Source: MED-G105 sp039819085 (GTDB lineage Bacteria > Pseudomonadota > Alphaproteobacteria > Caulobacterales > Parvularculaceae). From it: a stretch of DNA of 64,000 bases. Position 1 is the first letter of the stretch; the number at the start of each line of letters is the position of its first letter. Made by a program: the position numbers and the translations under genes. Location of the stretch: contig JBCBSQ010000004.1 of assembly GCA_039819085.1 (NCBI GenBank), forward strand, positions 115,043 to 179,042, read 5' to 3'. Below the pieces are notes generated by a model, which was not told the DNA's origin, did not search any database, and saw only the letters and a program-made list of their open reading frames with translations. Shown piece by piece: positions 1 to 7,521 of this stretch.

Positions 1-72
1 AACTGCGATCAGTATTGGTCTAGATCGTCGCCTACATCGTCCGCCTACTCCTCTCACAGCATGCTCTAGCGT

Positions 73-504
73 TTGCGTCTCTGCCCGCACCTCTTCAGCG
101 AGGCGCGCTTCTCTACCGGCGTCGTGGCGGCGCCGCCAATTCTGCCGGCCATGCGCGAGATGCTGGATCAATGCGATCGTGGACAGATGCTGGCGCCGCC
201 CAACACCAAGGGCCGGCCCTACGCCAATTTCTCAGGGCAGTTTCAGCGCGCAAGGACGCTGGCCAAGATCGAAGGCTTGCGGCTCAAGGATGCGCGCGGC
301 GCCGCCTGCAGGCGCTTCTGTGAGCCGATCGCGAGCGACGACGCCGTCGCTGACACGATGGGATGGTCGCCGGAGCAGGTTCGAAGTATCTGTCGCCAGT
401 ACGTCGATCGAGACAACTTGGCGAAGGTCCGCGGAGAACAAATCGCGAAGCGAAAAAAAGTTTTACAGAAAAGCTGTAAGCGGTCCGGCGTCGATGATGC
501 CTAA
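73..504 (+). pseudogene. Tyrosine recombinase (phage-type integrase), C-terminal remnant
   Basis: The 143-residue frame matches only the C-terminal half of a tyrosine recombinase. A 'GRPYANFSGQFQRAR' stretch typical of integrases is followed by 'LKDARGAA', the position of the HxxR box with R kept and H replaced by K, then 'MGWSPEQV' (GHS/GWS box) and 'RQYVDRD' with the presumed nucleophilic Tyr. The N-terminal DNA-binding and core regions are missing: a TAG stop lies just upstream in the same frame (67-69), and I could not follow the protein into the first 72 bases. The TTG start is nominal. It ends 25 bp from the 3' end of a tRNA-Gly gene, the usual place for an integrase at a tRNA attachment site. 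I infer a dead integrase of a genomic island or prophage that extends off the left edge. Confidence 0.6.
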
Positions 505-529
505 ATGCTCAAAAGCTCAATAAAAACAA

Positions 530-603
530 TGGAGCGGGTAGCCGGGATCGAACCGGCATCCTCAGCTTGGAAGGCTGCTGCACTACCATTGTGCTATACC
601 CGC
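530..603 (-). tRNA. tRNA-Gly (anticodon TCC)
   Basis: On the minus strand this 74-nt stretch begins GCGGGTATAGC and ends with an encoded CCA. It has a T-arm GGTTCGATCCC, an anticodon loop CTTCCAA (anticodon TCC) closed by a five-base stem, and a seven-base acceptor stem GCGGGTA/TACCCGC. It closely resembles E. coli glyT. Its 3' end faces the integrase remnant on the left, consistent with use as an integration site. Confidence 0.95.
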
Positions 604-687
604 GACCATCGCGCGCCGCTTTGCGTTTGCGGCGGAGCGACCCTCATAGCCGAAACGCGCGAGCGCGCAAACCGCTCCCCGCGCGGC

Positions 688-1332
688 TTAGATATCGCCG
701 AGCTCGTCGCGCCGGGGCCGGGCGAATTTCGGCGACGGCAGGTTAAACAAGATCGCTGCGCCGCGCGCCGTGAAAGTCGCGACGACGGCGATCGCCGCGG
801 CGATGTCCCGCTCCCAGCCAATCGCCAGTAGCGCCATGTATACCGCCGCGCCGAAGAGCGCCGCCGTTGCGTAGATATCCTGCTTCAGGAGCAGCGGCGG
901 CTCATTGAGCAGGACGTCGCGGACGACGCCGCCGAATGTGGCCGTCACCGCGCCCATGAAGATGGCGACACCCGTTGGCGCGCCGGCCGCGCGCGCCGCC
1001 TCCGCGCCGAGCACAGCGAACACGGACAACCCGACCGCATCCGCCCAGATGAGCGCCTTCAACCTCGAAGCAAAAAGCGGCTGGGCGAGAGTCGCGGCGG
1101 CCGCGCCCGCGAGGCAGACTGGAATCGCCAGCGGATCAGCGATCCACCAGACGGGAAACTGGCCAAGCAAGACGTCGCGAATCGTGCCGCCGCCGACCCC
1201 TGTGACGCAGCCGATCAACGCAACGCCGAAGAGATCCATGTCGTTGCGGAGCGCCGTCAGCGCGCCAGAGGCTGCGAAAACAAAGAGGCCGAGAACCCCG
1301 AGGCCGTTAAAAACATCGAATGCGGAGAACAT
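688..1332 (-). CDS. TRIC-type cation channel / UPF0126 (YicG) family membrane protein
   Basis: This predicted 214-residue inner-membrane protein has about seven hydrophobic segments arranged as two halves. Each half carries the family signature: 'GVGGGTIRDVLLGQFPVWW' in the first and 'TFGGVVRDVLLNEPP' in the second. That is the TRIC/UPF0126 duplicated repeat; some bacterial members are trimeric K+ channels, but the substrate here is not shown by sequence. The ATG at 1332 is preferred over the longer frame to 1437 because AAAGGA lies upstream and the extra residues are polar and basic. It is divergent from the dehydrogenase at 1414 across an 81-bp gap that must hold both promoters. Confidence 0.85.
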   Translation of the reverse strand: MFSAFDVFNGLGVLGLFVFAASGALTALRNDMDLFGVALIGCVTGVGGGTIRDVLLGQFPVWWIADPLAIPVCLAGAAAATLAQPLFASRLKALIWADAVGLSVFAVLGAEAARAAGAPTGVAIFMGAVTATFGGVVRDVLLNEPPLLLKQDIYATAALFGAAVYMALLAIGWERDIAAAIAVVATFTARGAAILFNLPSPKFARPRRDELGDI

Positions 1333-1413
1333 CGCAATATCCTTTTTTTCGACGCGAGGCTCAAGAATCGCCGTCCTGCATCTCCGAGCGCGGAGCAACA
1401 AGGAGTTCGCACC

Positions 1414-2418
1414 ATGATCAAAACGCCTTCTTTTCATCGCCGCAGCCTTCTATTGTCCGCCGCTGCGCTCGCTGCAACGCAAAGATCCACCGCCGCGCCC
1501 ACGACGGCCTCATCGGAGCAAGCAGCGCCTGACCTGTCAGGCAAATCGATCCTGATTACCGGAAGTTCTTCCGGATTTGGACGTCTTGGCGCCGAGCATT
1601 ACGCGCGGCTTGGCGCAAAGGTATTCGCGACCATGCGCAACACACCGCGCCCCGAGGCGGAAGAACTGCAACGCCTCGCGCGCGATGAAAGCCTCTACAT
1701 CCAGGTGATCGACATCGACGTTTTGAGTGATGAAAGCGTCATCGCCGGCGTCCGCGCCGCGGAAGACGCCTCCGGCGGCGCGCTTGACGCCATCGTCAAC
1801 AATGCCGGGATCGGCGTTACCGGCCCGGTGGAGCTTCAGGACATGGAGGCCACGAAGCTCGCGTTCGACACGAACGTCTTCGGCTGCCATCGGGTGGCGC
1901 GCGCGGCGCTGCCCGGCATGCGCGCGCAAGGCTCCGGCCATCTCTTCCAGATATCGTCGCAGCTAGGTCGGGTTATCGTTCCGGGAGCAGGGCACTATTC
2001 AGCGACGAAGTTCGCGCTTGAAGCGATGAGCGAGCAGATGGCGTACGAGCTCGTCCCGCATGGCGTTGGCGTCACGATCATCCAGCCAGGCGGATACCCG
2101 ACGAAGGTCTGGGTCAATCGCAATCGGTACACCGCCGACCTCAAGGCGCGCACGTCTGATGAACTCCTCGCCGCCTATCCGCGGATGGCCGCGGCGATGG
2201 GCGGCGAAGACGGCTCGGGCAGGAACACCGACCCGTTGGACGTTCCACGCGCGATCGCGGAAATCCTCGCCGCGCCAATCGAGGATCGGCCGCTGCGAAG
2301 GGCCGTACACCCTACGTTTCGACCGCAAGAGGCCGTCAATGACGCGATGGCTGAGGCGCAACTGGGCTTTCTCGGCGCGACCCCCTATGGCCCGGTCGTG
2401 AAAACGGTATTGGATTAG
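1414..2418 (+). CDS. Short-chain dehydrogenase/reductase with an N-terminal Tat-like signal
   Basis: The 334-residue protein is a classical SDR. The nucleotide-binding motif is TGSSSGFG near residue 50, NNAG near 129, and the catalytic Ser and YSATK Tyr-Lys pair near 183-198. The N-terminus reads HRRSLLLSAAALAA, a twin-arginine plus hydrophobic stretch followed by small residues, so it may be exported folded with its cofactor by the Tat system. AAGGAG precedes the ATG. The longer loop around residues 225-265 and the C-terminal extension resemble SDRs related to oxidoreductases of retinol/steroid type, but the substrate is unknown. The stop overlaps the stop of the convergent DUF4174 gene. Confidence 0.85.
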   Translation: MIKTPSFHRRSLLLSAAALAATQRSTAAPTTASSEQAAPDLSGKSILITGSSSGFGRLGAEHYARLGAKVFATMRNTPRPEAEELQRLARDESLYIQVIDIDVLSDESVIAGVRAAEDASGGALDAIVNNAGIGVTGPVELQDMEATKLAFDTNVFGCHRVARAALPGMRAQGSGHLFQISSQLGRVIVPGAGHYSATKFALEAMSEQMAYELVPHGVGVTIIQPGGYPTKVWVNRNRYTADLKARTSDELLAAYPRMAAAMGGEDGSGRNTDPLDVPRAIAEILAAPIEDRPLRRAVHPTFRPQEAVNDAMAEAQLGFLGATPYGPVVKTVLD

Positions 2419-2954
2419 CGTCCGCCTTCATCGCGCACCTCGCGGCGGCGCATCGGCATGGCGTCAATCGTGCCGAACAGGTCCGAGGCGCTGACCGGCG
2501 CCGTCCAACGCGCTTTCTCGTCGCCGTCCTTGCCAATGAGCACAGCGAGATAGTCCGGCGCGCGCAGCCCCTCGCCGCGACCTTCCTCGAACGGCGTATC
2601 AGTCAGGTCGACGATGCGCGTCCAGGGCGGGCGCTCGCCTGACGGCGCGACGGTGAACCCGTGAACGCGGCCGAACATCCGCACAATGAGGAGGTCGCGT
2701 TCGATGAGGTCCGCGTCCTCCAGATCATCGATTTGCGCCCGGACAGCGTCCGGTTCTTCCGCCCAGATAATCAGCAAGCGGTATTTCCATCGAAATGCGT
2801 CGAGCGCCGCGCCGTCGCGCGTATCCAGGAGCCGCGGCCTCCCGCCATCCGGGTCCCGCACGATCGGATTGTCGACGCCTTGCGCGACTGCGGCGCTCCA
2901 ATTTGCTAGCAACGCGACTGCGCAACCCGACAAGAAAGCTCGCCTGACCGTCAT
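2415..2954 (-). CDS. DUF4174 domain-containing exported protein
   Basis: The 179-residue protein has a cleavable-looking signal (MTVRRAFLSG... SAAVAQG) followed by a DUF4174 domain whose core begins 'WKYRLLIIWAEEPD'. DUF4174 has a thioredoxin-like or peroxiredoxin-like look but no assigned function. I see no CxxC, so a redox role is doubtful. The start at 2954 is chosen because AGGCGG lies just upstream and the signal peptide then begins properly; the frame stays open to 2984. It is convergent with the SDR at 1414 and the stop codons overlap. Confidence 0.75.
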   Translation of the reverse strand: MTVRRAFLSGCAVALLANWSAAVAQGVDNPIVRDPDGGRPRLLDTRDGAALDAFRWKYRLLIIWAEEPDAVRAQIDDLEDADLIERDLLIVRMFGRVHGFTVAPSGERPPWTRIVDLTDTPFEEGRGEGLRAPDYLAVLIGKDGDEKARWTAPVSASDLFGTIDAMPMRRREVRDEGGR

Positions 2955-3121
2955 ACGCCGCCTGATTGACCGCGGCGGCCGCATCGCCGACGCTGACGTT
3001 CAGCATAGCGTTCTGGAGACGCCCTCGCCACCTGGCCGAGGTCAGGCGACATAACAGCAGCCGATATGATTGGAAGTCGTCTTGAGCCGCCGCACGCGCT
3101 GAGCCGCCAGTGAAGGTCGAT

Positions 3122-3901
3122 ATGGATGACATCCACGCGATGATCCTGCGCGGCGACGAACCGCCGCGGCACTCACGGCCCGCCATTACCGAATTGGACT
3201 TCGCATCGACCGAACTCGACGATCTGGCGCCGCTACGTGGCCTGACGGCTTTGGAATCGCTCAACCTGCACGACACGGCGGTCTCCGACGTCGAGCCGAT
3301 CGCTGGTCTGACGTCTCTAAAGGACCTCCTTATGTCGGGGACGCCGGTCACCGACATTGCGCCCCTCGCGGGCCTGAAGGCGCTGAAGTCGCTTTACCTC
3401 CGCGGCGCGCCGATCAGCGACGCGACGCCGCTCGGCGGACTTGCAAACCTTGAGTGGCTCGACTTGGCGTTCACGCGCGTCAGGGACGCCGCGCCTCTCG
3501 CCGGGCTGACCGCGCTGAAAGGTCTCTACCTCGTAAAGACGGACATTCCCGACGCTCGCCCGCTTGCGGGATTGACGTCGCTGCGGGAGCTCTATCTCAA
3601 CGACACGAAGATCGTCGGCGCGGCGCCCCTCGCCAATCTCAAGGAACTGGAGACGCTCGACCTTTCCGGCGCGCCGATCAGGGACGCAGCGCCCCTTGCG
3701 GGCCTCACCGGATTGAGGACTCTCGCGATCACTGACACCCGGATCGCTGACGTCTCGCCCCTCGCCGGCCTCACAAACCTCGATTGGCTGGAGCTCTCAA
3801 CTCACAGTGTTGCCAATTCGTCCGCACTCGACCTACTTGTCGAGAACGGCCTCCGGATCAAGTGGAAAGACCCGGCGCCAGACGATCGCATCAGGGATTG
3901 A
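3122..3901 (+). CDS. Leucine-rich-repeat protein (internalin-type repeats)
   Basis: The protein is built almost entirely of nine consecutive 22-residue repeats of the pattern 'xxPLAGLTxLxxLxLxxTxIxD' (residues about 35-235), the length and pattern of internalin-type LRRs. I see no signal peptide, membrane segment or cell-wall anchor, so it looks cytoplasmic; such repeats usually bind proteins. The ATG at 3122 has AAGG five to six bases upstream, whereas the in-frame GTG at 3110 has no good ribosome binding site. It stands alone between a minus-strand DUF4174 gene and a minus-strand acyl-CoA dehydrogenase. The partner is unknown. Confidence 0.75.
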   Translation: MDDIHAMILRGDEPPRHSRPAITELDFASTELDDLAPLRGLTALESLNLHDTAVSDVEPIAGLTSLKDLLMSGTPVTDIAPLAGLKALKSLYLRGAPISDATPLGGLANLEWLDLAFTRVRDAAPLAGLTALKGLYLVKTDIPDARPLAGLTSLRELYLNDTKIVGAAPLANLKELETLDLSGAPIRDAAPLAGLTGLRTLAITDTRIADVSPLAGLTNLDWLELSTHSVANSSALDLLVENGLRIKWKDPAPDDRIRD

Positions 3902-3921
3902 TCCGCCGTCTAAGCTACGCC

Positions 3922-5079
3922 TCAAATCGAACGGGCGATCAGGAGCTTCATGATCTCGTTGGTGCCGCCATAAATCCGCTGCACGCGGGCGTCGGTGTAC
4001 ATGCGACTGATCGGATACTCATCCATATAGCCATAGCCGCCGAAGAGCTGCACGCATTCGTCGATGATCTCGTTCTCAAGATCAGACAGGAGCATTTTCG
4101 ACATCGACGCGGTCGGCGCGTCGAGGCGGCCGTGGATCAGCTGCTCCGTACAGTAATCGACGAAGGTGCGCGCCATCGTCGCTTTCGCCTTGCACTCGGC
4201 GAGAACGAACTGCGTGTTTTGAAAGTTAAAGATCGGCCGGCCGAACGCCTGGCGCTCCTTCACATATTCAATCGTCAGTTCGAGCGCCCGCTCGATGGAC
4301 GCCATGCCCTGCACGCCGATCTGGTGGCGCTCCTGGGGCAATTGCTCCATTAGCTGGAAGAAGCCCTGGCCTTCATCCGTTCCAAGAAGGTTTTCCGTCG
4401 GAACCTTGACGTCGGTGAAGAAAAGCTCCGACGTGTCCTGAGCCTTGTTGCCCATTTTCTTCAGGTTGCGGCCGCGTTCAAATCCGTCGACCTCGTCCGT
4501 TTCCACAACCATCAGCGAGACGCCTTTAGCGCCTTCGCCCGGATCGGTCTTCGCGACAACGATAATGAAGTTCGCCGTCTGGCCATTGGTAATGAAGGTC
4601 TTCTGGCCATTGATGACGTACTGATTGCCATCCTTGATCGCCGTCGTGCGGACCGACTGAAGGTCGGAGCCGGTGCCCGGTTCAGTCATGGCGATTGCGC
4701 CGATCAGTTCACCCGTCGCCATCTTCGGCAGCCAGCGCTTTTTCTGCTCCTCGGTGCCATAGGCCTCGATATAGGGCGCGACAATGCAGTTGTGGAGCGC
4801 CGCGCCGAAGCCCTCGATCCCGGCGGCGATCTGCTGCTCGATGAAAATCTGTTCGTGGGCGAATGTTCCGCCTGCGCCGCCATACTCCTCCGGCATCGAC
4901 ATGCACAGAAGGCCCGCCTCGCCGGCCTTCTCCCAGGCCCAACGCTCCACGCAGCCCGCCTCGCGCCATTTGTCGACATGGGGCGCAAGCTCACGGGTAA
5001 AGAACTTCGCCGCCTCTTCTTCGAAAAGGACAAGCTCGTCGGTTTTCCATGGCGGGTTTTCAACCTGCAGCGCGCCCAT
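3922..5079 (-). CDS. Acyl-CoA dehydrogenase
   Basis: The 385-residue FAD enzyme has full family length. N-terminal helical domain ('MPEEYGGAGGTF' near 62), central beta domain ('AMTEPGTGSDL' near 130), and C-terminal helices ending in 'FGGYGYMDEYPISRMYTDARV' and 'IYGGTNEIMK'. It oxidises an acyl-CoA to the trans-2-enoyl-CoA, passing electrons to electron-transfer flavoprotein. The usual medium/short-chain 'YEGT' catalytic Glu is Gly here (YGGT), as in long-chain and isovaleryl-type enzymes that use a Glu elsewhere; chain length cannot be assigned. A strong GAGGAGG precedes the ATG. No beta-oxidation partner lies beside it. Confidence 0.92.
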   Translation of the reverse strand: MGALQVENPPWKTDELVLFEEEAAKFFTRELAPHVDKWREAGCVERWAWEKAGEAGLLCMSMPEEYGGAGGTFAHEQIFIEQQIAAGIEGFGAALHNCIVAPYIEAYGTEEQKKRWLPKMATGELIGAIAMTEPGTGSDLQSVRTTAIKDGNQYVINGQKTFITNGQTANFIIVVAKTDPGEGAKGVSLMVVETDEVDGFERGRNLKKMGNKAQDTSELFFTDVKVPTENLLGTDEGQGFFQLMEQLPQERHQIGVQGMASIERALELTIEYVKERQAFGRPIFNFQNTQFVLAECKAKATMARTFVDYCTEQLIHGRLDAPTASMSKMLLSDLENEIIDECVQLFGGYGYMDEYPISRMYTDARVQRIYGGTNEIMKLLIARSI

Positions 5080-5393
5080 TGTCGCCTCCTCGATCCAGTA
5101 CGCTTATATTGTTTTTAGGACACTGGCCCGAAATCGCCGCAGCGATCAAGTCCGCCCGTCCGCGCCAAAGAGCGCCGGGCGGCGAGACCCGAAACAGTCG
5201 AAAGCGAGGATGCGATTTGGAAGGGACGCGCGACATCGACGGAGTACTCAACCCGATACGCAATACGCTCACGCCGATGCCGCGGCGCAGCATATAGGCT
5301 GGAATTGTGTCGGTTTATCGACGGTCGGCTACAAAAAAGCTTATCGTTTCGTAGGTGATCCCGCCCGCGTTGGCGTTAGGCGCCAACAAGCAT
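5080..5393. other. Intergenic stretch, no gene seen
   Basis: About 310 bp between the acyl-CoA dehydrogenase start and a small membrane-protein gene. It should hold the acyl-CoA dehydrogenase promoter (an A/T-rich patch lies at about 5100-5120). Open frames here have no credible start or family. Confidence 0.5.
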
Positions 5394-5567
5394 CTACATG
5401 CCAGTCAGGATCACGGGCAGATATGTCGCCGCCACCATGCCGCCGAACACCAGAAAGGTGACGATCAGAAGCGCGCGCGCGGCGTCGCCGGCGCCGAGTT
5501 GCCTCAAAATCCCAACAACAGCCGCCAGAAAAGCCCCGAAACTCAACAACCCAATAGCCAATCCCAC
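5394..5567 (-). CDS. Small two-helix membrane protein, unknown function
   Basis: The frame encodes about 57 residues with two hydrophobic helices (roughly residues 1-20 and 28-52) joined by a short 'RQLGAGDAAR' loop. The GTG at 5567 is preferred because AAGGGAG lies eight bases upstream; the frame continues to 5585. Amino-acid composition and GC-rich third positions look coding. I recognise no family. Confidence 0.45.
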   Translation of the reverse strand: MGLAIGLLSFGAFLAAVVGILRQLGAGDAARALLIVTFLVFGGMVAATYLPVILTGM

Positions 5568-5892
5568 GAAGCGCGCTCCCTTCACTCAAACGACGTCAAT
5601 GAGAGCCTCGCCACGCAACCAGCTAACCGCGACGATGTTCACCGCCGCAACTAGGTGCGTCGCCTCGACTCTATTTGTACGGGAAGCGCTCCCCGATGAT
5701 CGGATATCTGAGTTTGACGCTCGCGCCCCGAACGCCGTCATCGCCAAGATCCGAACCGCCACCTCGACCAGACGAAAGCCCCACACCAACGCCCTTATGT
5801 GATTTTGTAACCAACAAGCGACTAGTCTTCAAGCCGAATAATCTAGCGCGCCGCGACAACCTACCAACGAATGTCGCGCGATCAGCGCCCGA
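5568..5892. other. Intergenic stretch, no gene seen
   Basis: About 320 bp upstream of the small membrane-protein gene and downstream of the dehydrogenase at 5893. Short overlapping frames on both strands have poor starts and composition. I see no terminator or RNA gene. Confidence 0.4.
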
Positions 5893-6747
5893 TCAGCTTC
5901 TCAGACGCCGGATCAGGCTCGATGTGTCATTGCGGCCGCCGCCCATCGCCTGAACGTCCGCATAGAACTGATCCACAAGGGCGGTCGCCGGTAACGGCGC
6001 GCCGAGCCTTCTTCCTTCTTCGAGGGCGATCCGAAGATCTTTTCGCATCCAGTCGACAGCAAAGCCGAAATCGAAATCGCCCGCCGCCATTGTCTTGGCC
6101 CGGTTTTCCATTTGCCAGGATTGCGCGGCGCCGCCCGAAATCGCCTCCAGCAGGCGATCGACGTCAAGTTCAGCCGCCTTGGCGAACGCGACGCCTTCGG
6201 AAAGCCCCTGAAGCAGACCAGCAATGCAGATCTGATTGACGGCCTTGGCAAGTTGTCCGTGCCCGGTCGGACCGATATGGACGAACCGCGCCGAATACGC
6301 CTCGCACGCCGCATGCGCCGTGGCGACGTCTTCGGCAGCGCCGCCGCACATCACTGATAGCTTTCCATTCACCGCGCCAGCCTCGCCGCCTGAAACGGGC
6401 GCGTCGACAAAGCCCACCCCGCGCGCTTTCAGCCGCTCGAATAGCCGTCGCGCAAGGCCGGGCGACGCCGTTGTGTGATCGACGACCACCGTCTCCTTCG
6501 ACAGCGCGGGCTCGAACGCATCAACCACAGCTTCAACGTCCGGGTCGTCTCCCAGGCACATCAGAACGACGTCACGGTCCGCCGCCGCTTCTGCCGGCGT
6601 CTCCGCCGCAACGCCGCCATAGCGCGCCGCCCAGTCGTCGGCTTTTGCGCGGGTGCGATTGAAGACAATGACGTCATGGCCTGCCGCGGCCAGATGCCCG
6701 GCCATCGGGAAACCCATCACGCCGAGCCCCAGAAACCCTAGCCGCAT
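5893..6747 (-). CDS. NAD(P)-dependent beta-hydroxyacid dehydrogenase (3-hydroxyisobutyrate dehydrogenase family)
   Basis: The 284-residue enzyme has the family's standard layout: an N-terminal Rossmann domain starting 'GFLGLGVMGFPMAGHL', the substrate-binding 'DAPVSGGEAGA' near residue 118, and the catalytic Lys in 'GHGQLAKAVNQI' near 168. Members oxidise 3-hydroxyisobutyrate, tartronate semialdehyde-type or related 2-/3-hydroxyacids. The substrate is not clear here and no valine-degradation genes adjoin. It lies 12 bp downstream of a flavin reductase gene on the same strand, so the two are probably one transcript. Confidence 0.85.
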   Translation of the reverse strand: MRLGFLGLGVMGFPMAGHLAAAGHDVIVFNRTRAKADDWAARYGGVAAETPAEAAADRDVVLMCLGDDPDVEAVVDAFEPALSKETVVVDHTTASPGLARRLFERLKARGVGFVDAPVSGGEAGAVNGKLSVMCGGAAEDVATAHAACEAYSARFVHIGPTGHGQLAKAVNQICIAGLLQGLSEGVAFAKAAELDVDRLLEAISGGAAQSWQMENRAKTMAAGDFDFGFAVDWMRKDLRIALEEGRRLGAPLPATALVDQFYADVQAMGGGRNDTSSLIRRLRS

Positions 6748-6759
6748 GGCGGAACTTTC

Positions 6760-7266
6760 CTATTCTTGCGCGCGCGCGGGCGCATCAGGACCGGTCGCAT
6801 AGGCGCTCGCGTAGTAAAGCAGCGGCGCGCCGCTGAACGAGTCGTACTTCAGCACCCGTCCAACGAGAATGACATGGTCGCCGGCCGGGTGTCGGGCCTC
6901 CACCGCGCAGTCAAACCCGGCGAGCCTGTCCTTCAAAAGTGGCGCGCCGGTTTCCCAGGTATCCGCTTCTTCAGGGCCGATCGCCTCAGCGCCGCGCGTC
7001 GCGAACCGGGTCGAGACATGTTCCTGGCCGGCACGGAGCACGCTGATCGCATAATTCTCCGAGGCCATGAACGCGTCAAAGGCCGCCGAGGAGCGCTGAA
7101 GGCTCCATAAAACAAGCGCCGGCTCCAGAGACACCGACGTGAAAGAGTTCACGGTCAAGGCCGCCGTCGCGCCGTCGGCGCCAGCGCAAGTCGCGACCGT
7201 TACGCCCGTCGCATAGCGCGCGAACGCGTCCTTAAGCCGCCGGTAGGGGTCAGTCGGGTAAGACAT
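6760..7266 (-). CDS. Flavin reductase family protein (FMN-binding, HpaC-like)
   Basis: From the ATG at 7266 the protein has 168 residues and the flavin-reductase fold: 'FARYATGVTVATC' near the start, 'ALTVNSFTSVSLEPALVLWSL' as the FMN-binding stretch, and a 'GDHVILVGRV' strand near the end. Such enzymes supply reduced flavin to two-component monooxygenases or are stand-alone oxidoreductases. No oxygenase partner adjoins. The longer frame to 7374 adds a basic N-terminus with no support. It is probably the first gene of a two-gene operon with the hydroxyacid dehydrogenase. Confidence 0.8.
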   Translation of the reverse strand: MSYPTDPYRRLKDAFARYATGVTVATCAGADGATAALTVNSFTSVSLEPALVLWSLQRSSAAFDAFMASENYAISVLRAGQEHVSTRFATRGAEAIGPEEADTWETGAPLLKDRLAGFDCAVEARHPAGDHVILVGRVLKYDSFSGAPLLYYASAYATGPDAPARAQE

Positions 7267-7521
7267 CTCAACGACCCCGGTCAGACTTGGGCGCAGCCTC
7301 GCCCGCCGCCAACGGCGCCAACGCGCCCCGTGAAATTTGCTGGAAAAACATAAGGCTTGTGCCGGTACCACCAATCGAGCGAAATAAAAAGGACGGACGC
7401 GGCGCGAGCCTAGCGGCCGCGTCGACTGACCGCGCCGTCGCAGGGGTCAGCGTTCAGGCCGTCGCTTGAAGGATTTCGTCTTTTCCCTTTGACCGCCCCG
7501 CCTCCCTTGGACAACCTTTAG

